A DNA stretch of 64,000 bases from Tenrec ecaudatus. Its lineage: Eukaryota > Chordata > Mammalia > Afrosoricida > Tenrecidae. The notes beneath the pieces were generated by a model. That model saw only the letters and a list, made by a program, of their open reading frames with translations, was not told the origin of the DNA and searched no databases. Shown here one piece after another: positions 49,601 to 60,700 of the stretch (its first letter is position 1; each line of letters begins with the position of its first letter). Position numbers and translations under genes: made by a program. The stretch is taken from contig NC_134538.1 of assembly GCF_050624435.1 (NCBI RefSeq), positions 122,432,937-122,496,936 of the forward strand, read 5' to 3'.

Positions 49601-52600
49601 ACCTCTTTAAGGTCCCCTAATATTCATGAGAGGTTGACAACTGAAGATTTCAATTTATTGGCTTTATTTGTATCCAAATCGGAATAAGTCAACTATAAAA
49701 AAAAAACAATTTTCAGAAATTTGAGTGATTGGGTCCTAGGATACTGAGCAGAAAATGTTTTAAGTTTTCTAATGGCACGATGGTTATGTTAATAATAATA
49801 ATAAAGAATTGGACAACGAAAGGCATACGTAAGATTTTTAAATAAATTAACTTCCAAAAAGATATATTTTACCCTGAAAGAAAAGCAGAATGGACTGATG
49901 GATTAGAACATGTACTCTCGATGTAACAGAGACATGCATCTGCTTTGTGTCAGGATCCCTGATAGACTTGTGACTACTTGTATGTTCTTTTTCTCTCGTT
50001 TTTCTTTTGTGTGTTCATCTATACAAGATAGGCAGGATAGGCAATACTGAGGAGACAGTGCTGTACCAACAGGTCCTGGGGCCATGAGAGGGCAGAAGGC
50101 GGGGGGTGGGGTGGGGGGGTGGAGCCAATGACACGTACAGGGGAATAGAGTTCTGAAATTGATGGTGGGAGGATGTATGAGAGGAACTACTGAGAGGTGA
50201 ATGATGGATAAACATAATGGAGAAGGAAAGAAAAAAGAAGAATCAAGAAAATAAATAGGTATATGTATGTATATTTGTTTACATATGTAGATAACTGCAA
50301 ATTTAACAAGGAAGCAGATGGACTTTGGGTCTCTACTTAAATCTGACCTCAGTGCAAAAAATAAGTGGCATTGTATGACACTCATCTTCCTGACACGATT
50401 GCTGGAGACAAAATGGGTGCATAAATAAAGGTGGTGAAGAAAGCTGATGGTGCTTGGCTATTAAAAGATGTTGTGTCTAGGGTCTTAGAGACTTGTACTC
50501 AAATAATCGGCCATCTAGCAACAAAGCCCACATGAAAGAAGCACAGCAGCCTGTGTGATGAGGTATCGATGTGAAAAGGTATAAGAAGTTCAAAAACATG
50601 CAACCAAATCAATGTAGAAGAGTAGGGACGCACGCAGTGGAGGCCCAAAACGCACCCGTAAGATAACTGGACAGTGCTCTGAAGGGCCACCCAGAAGGGA
50701 TGACAAATCCAGGGTGTGGAATAGCACTAATGAAACACATTACTATCCTCTAGTCCAGGGGTCCTCAAACTTTTTAAACGGGGGCCAGTTCACTGTCCCT
50801 CAGGCCTGCTGGAGGGCCGGACTACAGTTTAAAAAAAAAAAATCTATGAACAAATTCCTACGCACACTGCACGTATCTTATTTGAAGTGAAAAAACAAAC
50901 GGGGCAAAAACACCTGGTGGGCAGATAAAGGTCCTCGGCGGGCTGCATGTGGCCCGCAGGCCGTAGTTTGAGGACGCCTGCTCTAGTTCTTTAATATTTC
51001 CTCCCCTCACTATTATGGTTTTTATTTTGTTTTACCTCATTAATTATGTTAGATTTGTGTATATTCATTTGTATAATTAAAATAATTCGATACATGAAAG
51101 CCAAGATAGACAAACCTTTCAGAAGCTGGAACAGGGGTAATGGTTCCCTGAAGGAAAGGGAAGTGAGGGGGCTAGGTGGGGGGGGCATACGAGGAGGAAG
51201 AAGAGGGGGGGAGGAGGAGGAGTAAGAGGAGGAGGAGGGGAATAGGGCACTGATAGCATTGATGACTGTATACCCCCACTCATGGGGAGCAAACAACAGA
51301 ATTGTATGTAACTGGACATGACGGACGCTGTAAGATGTAGCAAAATAAATACATACGGGGTGGGGGATTCTAGCAGTGCTGATATCAAGAAGTTCAAGAA
51401 GAAAATGTTTTATAAGTGTGTGCATATGTAAATACATTAAGTCATAAAATAGAGGTACTGGACTATATACATATATTTATATGGCAATACACTGAGGTAC
51501 TGGATGGACTTTGGCATCCATTCAACCCTTGCCTTAATGCAAGAACTTTGTACTAACAACCTGGCATTCCGTGACGGTCACCCTCCCGACATGATTGCTG
51601 AAGACAAAGCGGGTGCATAAGCAAATGTGGTGAAGAAAGCAGATGGTGCCCGACTATCAAAAGATATAGCGTCTGGTCTTAAAGGCTTGAAGATAAGCAA
51701 GTGGCCATCCAGCAGGAAAGCAACAAGCCCACAAAGAAGAAACACACCAGCCTGTGCGATCATGAGGTGTCGATGGAAAAAGGCATCAGAAGAACCAAAA
51801 ACAAACAAGCAATCATATTTTTTAAAATGAGAGGGTCAGAGCAGGGACCTAAAACCCATCTGTAGACAATGGGACATCCCCCTTACAGAAGGGTCACAAG
51901 GAAGGGATGAGCTGGGTGCAGTACAGCATTGATGAAACACACAATATTCCTCTGAGTCCTTGAGGCTTCCTCACCCCCCACTATCATGACCTCAGTCCTG
52001 CCTTCCACTGAAGACTAGATCGGAGCATATACACAGGTATAGATAAGAGCTCAGGACACATGGAACAGAAATGGGAATAGGGGTGTCAGGAGCCTAGGGG
52101 GAAGGTGGAGAGTGGAGGGGAGGAGGGGAAATCGCTTGCAAGGATCAACACATAACCCACCCACCCACCACCACCAGGGGGTTGCACAACAGAAACCGTG
52201 GGGGAAGGGAGACAGCAGTCGGTGTAAGATATGTATGGATTGTTATAAGAGCGGTAGGAGTCCCCAATAAGAAGAAAATGTTTGAAACTGACTGTGGCAG
52301 CAATTGTATAATAATGCTTAATGTGACTGAACTATGGAATACTATAATAAACTATATATATTGAGGTCAAACATACAACTCTTTCACATGTGGAGTATAA
52401 GTTTGGAAATATTTAAAAGTTTAATCAGCATCTTTATATAATTGTTGCCTGATTTAGTTCAATCACAATCTTACCTACCTTGCATGAATTTCGAAGTTTT
52501 TGTCTTTCCCTCTTAATGGCTTTTTTCTGTATATCTTTCTCCTTCTTTGCTAATAATGCTTGTTGTCTAACTTCCTCTTCTTCTTTCTCCTTTGCTAACC

Positions 52601-55600
52601 GAGCAGCTTCTAATTCGGCTTGTCTTTGCTTTAAAATGAGGAATAAAATGAATTTAATAGGAAAACTTGGGACTTGGAAATTTTCACTAATTGTACTAAA
52701 AAACCTCAACTTTTTAGTTAATGAGAAAAAGGTGACAGACTTTCACTTACTGAAGGCTGAACTGGGGAAAACAGGTGGGACCCTTTCAGTAGAAAATGTA
52801 TGTTTACTAATTATAAACATTCTGTTTTTCCTCAATACAAATGTGTTGGTAGAGCCTCCGATCACGGTATCACTTTGTCAAGCATCCCTAGTCTGTTCTG
52901 AGGTCACAGCTTTACACAGGTTCAGGAACGCTTCACGTCAGTGCCGTCCATAGACACCTCACCTTTTCTTTAGCTTCTTGCTCCTTCCGCTTTGCTTCTG
53001 CTTTCGCTTTCTTCTCTGCTTCTTTCTTGGCCTTTTCCTCTTCCTTGAACTTTTTTATCCTTGGGTCACAGCTATAGGCATTATCTGCCAGAAAAAAAGT
53101 CATTTGAATATTTATCCAATTTAAAAACTTAAACAAACAAAAAAAAAGCAAACTCACCAACCAGCGTCCTTATTCTGTTCATTTCTTCTTTTTTCCTCTG
53201 TGCTCTTGTTGCTCTATTCTGCTTTTCAATCCATCGTCTCTCATCACGACTATAAAATTTAAAACAGAAAACAAGCTACTGCTTAGTTGGTATGACCGGA
53301 AAACTATTTCTAAAACCATAAAAACAAATTTACTGCCATCTACTTAGTATTAATTTTCAGGGATTGTTTTGTCATTTCTGTCAAGAGGTTTTCCTTACAC
53401 ACACTCCTGGAAAATTGAAGTAAAACCTAGGTTAAGCAACGAGAATAATTTACTCTAAGAGCTTTATTGGCAGTTATGTTCTTCAACTGCTGACAAGACC
53501 CCATCTACCTTAACCTTATAAGAAAGAAATTTAAAACATCAAAAGTCCATTTTAAAAGACTAGACAAAAAAATAGATTCTCTCTGTTCAGTTCATCACAT
53601 ACAGTACCAAAGAACCAAGGAAATTATTAAACATTTTTCTTTATTGATGACAGGATTACATACCATTCTGCCTTTTCTTTTTCTTCTTCGTCCAAATAGG
53701 AAAATTCTCTCCAAGAATCAAAATTATACCTAATAAAAACAAAAAGGAAATCAAGCTAATTCAAATGAAAGAAAAACTGCCTTTCAAAATTAGTTCAGAC
53801 ACAAATGAATTTAAGAGTCAGTTTAACAAGATGGGCTTAATAAATCCTCTTCCCTCCCATCTTCTTGGGGTCTAGTGCAGGCAGACAGTATGGTTAATTA
53901 TTTTTTAATATTTCAAAAATGAATTGTAAGTGCCATGAAATTTAAAAAAAACTCCTCACAGTTCAGCCAGCACATTAAGGCTGGATTGAATACCTGTTTA
54001 TTTGACCAATATGGCAAGAGAATGTTAAAATTTCCAAATGGCCCTCAGCAGAAAAAGGTTTCCTACCTATTTCCACTTACCGTTGAGTTGATTCTGACCT
54101 CTGCAGGCCCCCAGGGGGAGGTCAGAGTAGACTAGGCCTGTACAATTTTCAACGCTAATTTATGAGAAGCTCATTGCCACAGCTCCTTCTGCAGCATCTG
54201 AGCTGTCTGCCACCACCAAGGGATCAAGATAACTCTTACACAAAGGTCATTCTGCCTCTGTAGATAAAAGCAACTACAACTGATGTAACCAAATTTTATC
54301 ACTTTGTTCTATAGCAATTGCACATTTTCCTATTTTCTACACACCTAATGAAAAGACATCATATATAATACAAATTCACATTACCTTTATTAGAAATTAA
54401 TGGATTAGTTATAGGCACTCATGTATACAAGTACTTTAAAAAAAATCATTTTATTGGGGGCTCATACAAGTCTTATCACAATCCATACATCCATCCAATG
54501 CATGTCAAGCACATTTGTACATTTGTTGCCCTCATCATTCCCAAAATATCTGCTTTCTACTTAAGCCCTTGGAATCAGCTCCTTTTTCCCTTTCCCTCCC
54601 CACTTCCTCAGGAACCCTTGATAATTTATAAATTATTATTTTGTCATATCTTATACTGTCTGATGTCTCCCATCACCCACTTCCCTGTTGTCTGTCCCCC
54701 AGGGAGGTTATATTTAGATCCATACACAAGTACTTATAATAGGAAAATTATTAGGAAGATTACACAAACACTTGTAATAAAATTATAGTATGCTTATTAT
54801 CTAGAAAAGACTAAAAAATCATAAAAGTGTAAATATTGCACAAGGAATATGCAACATTGTGTAAAAACCTTTAATAAGTTCTAAATAATATGACTTTATT
54901 CAATAGAAGTTGTGGGAAACGCTTCACACAGCAACTAAACTGGGACTTAATAAAACAAGGACTCTCTGGGGGGAGTAGACAGCTAACATGCCAGGGTGCT
55001 AATCTCAAACAGTTAGTGTTTCCAGTCCACCTAGAGGTGCCTTGGACAAACGAACCCTGGACCAGACTTCAACCCAGTGCCCCAAGGTGTGACTGCAACT
55101 TCCAGCATGGAGTTGGGAACCAGTGGAGAGGTCTGGGGGGCTGGCCCCAGTACCCAATACTAAGTGGACGCCTGGCCCTCCCCACAGAATTTATTTCAAA
55201 GGACAGCATTGAATCTGCAGGTCTGGGAGAGGGACATAACAGATCAGAGCACATGGGAGCAGACGAAGGGGGAGTAAGAGAGTGGAACACATCCTATCCC
55301 ACCAGACCTTGAGGACGATGACCCCAATTAGAGCAGCCAGTCCACAGAGAGGACCACATGGCCAGCTCCACCATGAGGCATGATGCCCCTCACTGATCCA
55401 TGGCCCTGTGGGGGACAGCACGGGAGACAGTGTGGGAATTGCCCCTGACCTGATCCCGCCATACCTAGACAAAGCACTGGGGAGTGCAGCGGAACACCAA
55501 GGGAATGGAGTGGCAAGGTCCCCAGGGAATGCTGGAGGTGGACTTTGGGGCCAGGGCGTGGTGCCCTCACAGACTGGACTGGAAGACACTCCTAAAGGCT

Positions 55601-57651
55601 AACAAACGATCCCTGAACTAACTACAAGCTTTTCTTTCTTGTTGTGTTTTGTTCTTTGTCAGTGCTTTGCTATTGTTGTTTTGTTGTATACTGTTACTTG
55701 GTTTTGCTCTGTCTTGTTTTTGTGCATGTTAGTATCTCCGCAGGTCTGTCTAAATAAGACAGGCTGCATGAACATTCTGGAGGAGAACACAACAGGACCG
55801 ACAGTCCCGGGGGACATGGGAGAAGGGAAGGTGGGGGGAAAGGGAGTGGTGTTAACAAACCCAGGGACAAGGGAACAACAAGTGATCCAAATTGGTGGTG
55901 AGGTAGGTGCGGCAGGCCTGGTAGGGCATGATCAAGGGTAATGTAATGAAGAGGTATAGCTGAAATCCTGGTAGGGACTGAGCACGATAGTGGGACAGGA
56001 GGAAAATCAAGGGAAATAGAGGAAAGAGCTGGGAGGCAAAGGGCATTTATAGAGGTCTAGATAAAGACATGTACATAAGTAAATATATTTATATATGAGG
56101 ATGGGGAAATAGATCTATGTGCTTATATTTATAGGTTTAGTATTAAGGTAGGACAATGGGCCTCCACTCAAGTACTCCCTCGATGCAAGAATTGTTCTTC
56201 TATTAAATTGGCATTCTATGATACTCACCTTCCCTACACAACCACTGAAGACAAAGCGAGTGAATAAGCAAATGTGATGAAAAAAGCTGATGGTGCCGGC
56301 TATCAAAAGATATAACATCTGGGGTCTTAAAAGCTTGAAGGTAAACAAGCGGTCATCTAGCTGAGAAGCAACAAAGCCCACATGGAAGAAGCACACTAGC
56401 CTGTGTGATCGCGAGGTGCTGAAGGGATCAGTTATCAGGCATCAAAGAACAAAAAATCCTATCATTGGGTGCACACCTCCATGATAGGATAGCTGAGGAC
56501 AAATGGGTACATAAGCAAATGTGGCGAAGAAAGCTGATGGTGCCTGGCTATGAAAAGATATAGCGTCTGGGGTCTTAAAGGCTTGAAGGTAAACAAGCTG
56601 CTATTTAGCTCAAAAGCAACAAAGCCCACATGGAAGAAGCACACCAGCCTGTGTGACCATGAGGTGTTGAAGGGATCGGGTATAAGGCATCATCAGAACA
56701 AAAAAAAAAATCTTACCATAGTGAATGAGGGGGGCAGTGCAGAGTGGAGACCCAAAGCCCATTTGTCTGCCACTGGAGATCCCCTTGCAGAGGGGTCTAG
56801 GGGAGGAGACGAGCCTGTTAAGGTGCGATGTAGCACCGATGAAAAGTACAACTTTCTCTAGTTCCTAAATGCTTCTCCCCCCCCCCCCACCCCATCATGA
56901 TTCGATTTCTACCTTGCAAGTCTGGCTAGACCAAAGGATGCACAGTGGTACAGATAGGAACTGGAAACACAGGGAATCCAGGAAGGATGATACCTTCAGG
57001 ACCAGGGGTGTGAGTGGCGATGCTGGGAGGGTAAAGGAGAGTGGGTTGGAAAGAGGGAACCGATTACTAGGATCTACATATGACCTCCTCCCTGAGGAAC
57101 AGACAACAGAAAAGTGGGTGAAGGGAGACGTCCGACAGGGCAAGATATGACAAAATAATAATTTATAAATTATCAAGGGTTCATGAGGGAGGGGGAACAG
57201 GGAGGGAGGGGGAAAAATGAGGAGCTGATGCCAGGGGCTTAAGTGGAGAACAAATGTTCCTAGAATGATGAGGGCAAAGAATGTACAGATGTGCTTTATA
57301 CAATTGATGTATGTATATGTATGGATTGTGATAAGAGTTGTATGAGCCCCTAATAAAACGATTTAAACAAAAAAGAAAGAAAACGAACCCTGGAAAACCC
57401 TATGGAGCCCCTGAGTTGAAAATGACTCCCCGACAACTGGTACTGAATCAAGGGCTCATTAAATATTTGTCCTTAAAGCATCACAGACCTAAGTATACTC
57501 ACCAGAAGGAGTAAAATGCATCTACAGCTTCAAATGATGAATTTATATCACCAAGTTTGGGAACAGTTTTTTTATTTGACCATCTAAAATTTTAAGAGAG
57601 ATAAAAGTTTGATTTGAAAATTTTATATAAAAGTTTGAGTCAGAATAATTT

Positions 57652-57706
<55 letters not shown>

Positions 57707-60700
57707 AATGCTTTTCAGTCATCACGCAGACTGTGGCTCTGGGAGGCCAGCAGTGGGCCCGGACACTGCGGTGAAGGAGAGCCTTGAATGGGAAGGGAGG
57801 AGCAGTCCTGAACATCAGGTCACCTTCAGGGTTAGAAAAGTGTGGTGTGGCCGTTGCAGGCTAGAAGGCGCTAGGCCCCTCCTAGCTCACCCACTGCTGG
57901 CCTGACCAGGCGGCAAGGGGCCGACTGCAGGTCTAGCCTTTTTACGAGGCTGAGCATGAAAAGGAGGCAACGGCTGCGTCCTCCCTCATCACTGCTGCCA
58001 TCGAGCCGCAGTCTGACTTCACTCAGCAGTTGACTTCTCACCCTTGAAGACAATTCTGAGGCCCCTATTTCCATGCCTATGAAATTACTCCTCAGAAGTA
58101 TGTAATACACTTTTACCACCTTCAATACTGCTATAAAATAAATGTGAGGTGAAAAGATGAAGGGAATAGTTGCACTTCTGGTGAAAATGATCAGCTGGGA
58201 GGTGGGTGGGGAAAAAGGAGTTAATAATAATGAGAAGCAAAAAGAAGAAAATGCTCTGCAGTGGACTGTGGTGATGATCGCACAATGCTTCTTAATATTT
58301 TCAACTCACTCAATTGGATGGCCTATGAATCATGAATTAAAAAAAAAATCACCCCAAGGCCTACTTAAAACCAAACAATGGTTTCACTTACTAGTAAATG
58401 TCTGCCTTGAGTTTTGTGTTCTTTCAAAATTTATCAATATGCTGACCGCAGGGGTTGGCAGTTCAAATCCACCAGCCGGTCGGTGGGTGAAAGCTGAGGC
58501 TATCTGCTTCTATATGGTTACCACAAGTCAGCATAAACTTGATGGCAGTGGAGATATGGGATAAAATTGACAACAAAAGCAACTTGAAAGACTATATAGG
58601 AAGCTGGGGGACAGTGAGTTTATGTTAGTGGGGAAGGGTGAACTCAAAAAGGAGAGGAGCAATGGTTATATAACTGAAGAAGGTAATCAATGGCAATGGA
58701 CTGTACATGTAGAAACTGCTGAATTGGTATGTGTTCTGCTGTGTGGTCTCAGCAAAAAGAAATTACATTTCAACAACAATAAAAACACTATATCCACTAC
58801 AAATCAACTAAATCAGAGGCTCTGGGAGTGAGACCCACGCACCAGGAGCTGTCAACTCTCCAGGTGATCTCAATGTACTGCCAAGATGTGCAATTCAAAC
58901 AAACAACAAACAAACAAACAAAACTCTTCCTGGGCAGATGGGACCAAACGGTATGCTAATACTAATATGCACTATTTAAAAATTTAATTTGAATGAAGTA
59001 AATGGTACAGGTTCTAGTCTCAGCTAGAAATCCATTTCTTTTGCCAAAGCCATAGTATAAAAATCAGAAACTCAATGAATAAAATTTTTCTTCATTGCTA
59101 ATCAAGCAAATGCAGTTGCAGGTGCTCATTATTCAAGAGGAAGCACAAAGGTGGGAAACTACTGTCCCCTAAATATCACTCTTCTCCCACTACACCAGGG
59201 GTCCTCAAACTTTTTAAACAGGGGCCAGTTCACTGTCTCTCAGACCCGTTGGAGGGCCAGACTACATTTAAAAAAAAATCTATGAACAAATTCCTATGCA
59301 CACTGCACATATCTTATTTTGAAGTGAAAAAACAAACGGGGCAAAAACACCTTGTGGGCCAGATAAAGGTCCTCAGTGGGCCGTACATGGCCCGCGGGCT
59401 GTAGTTGGAGGATCCTGCACTACACAAAGCCTGCTACTGCTTTCTTATCCAAAAGAAATAAAACAGCAGAAAAATGTCCCATGAATTCTAAGGGAAATTC
59501 ACTACAGAAAGGCAGAACTCCTGTTTAGAGGGTAAAATAAATGAGAACTGAACTCACCAGAGGGGCTCAATATTTTAAAAAGATGAGGAAGACACTATGG
59601 AAATATTCTCATGGAAAAAATACAGACACAAACCCCTCAGAGCAGAAGAAAAGAGCAGAACGTGTTAGAGCACAAGAAGGAAGCCGGCAGAGGTAAAGAC
59701 CGAAAGGCAGTGCCTTAACCCACCTGGAATTCCTCTCAAACACGGGGGAAAACACTTCGAAGAAATTGTCTTTTGCTTCACTTTTGGAAGGAACTGAATT
59801 ATCAAAAGTAGGATCTACACTGTTAAATGCTCGTCTTTTCACTGGATCAGACAACATCTCATAAGCTGAGGGGAAAAAATGACAAAGTCACATCACCATG
59901 ACTCTGTACATTTTTTTTTACTGTGAGAAAACATTTTCCCCCTTTAAAAAAGTTATACTTTTCATAGTTAGAAATGCGTGTTTCGGGTGGGGTAGGCTTC
60001 ATTCAGGCAGTGGCAGCTCTAGTCCTACTAGCTGTACTGACCAGCCGATATAACAACTAAGTAAAGTACCCATGGTGCACAAATCAAAGTACTCACCCTG
60101 CAAGAAAATAGATCACTCTGAGGAAAAAGGAGGAGCCAGGAAATTGTTAAGATTCCCAAGGTTAGAAAGAAGCAAAGGCTCTTAGGCTTTTGAGTGCTGT
60201 TTAAAAGTAGGCCAATTAAAGAAATGTGTATCTAATTAGACAAAAAAAGTTGGTATCCAAATATAAAATCGTACAGGGGACCGTTTAGAAATGATGCTTC
60301 CCTGTATTAGTTCGCTTAACAAAGCTACAGGCTAAGTAAATAACAGGAAGTAGCCGTGACTCTGCACCGTGACACAGACCACCTCTTGATTTAAATGAGT
60401 AGAGCATCTGGGGACCGCGTAGGCCCACAAAGCGCTTGGAATGGGAAATGTTAGACGGGATCAGTTTCCTATCACTCAGCACCAGGCTCTCTGATGAAGT
60501 CCCCTAAGCACCCCCAAAGGAGCTCGTTCCTTAACCTCCGTGCGGACTCGGACTTGGACGGTCTGGGAGGGAGCCTGCGGTCCTGCCTTTCTGACAAGCT
60601 GCCAGGGCTTGCTGCTGCTGCTGCTGCAGATGTGCCTTTGAGTAGTACGGTTCTAGAGGGGGCTAGAAACCAACCACCTGATGTCACTAAAAGCTGTTAA

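Noticed and set aside
49903-50385. 160-codon minus-strand frame
   Set aside because: Antisense to an L1-type 3' UTR copy; no recognisable protein.
60472-60687. Polyalanine-containing minus-strand frame, possible DNAJC2 exon
   Set aside because: Does not match DNAJC2. The alanine run is the CTG repeat of a MER5A-like relic.
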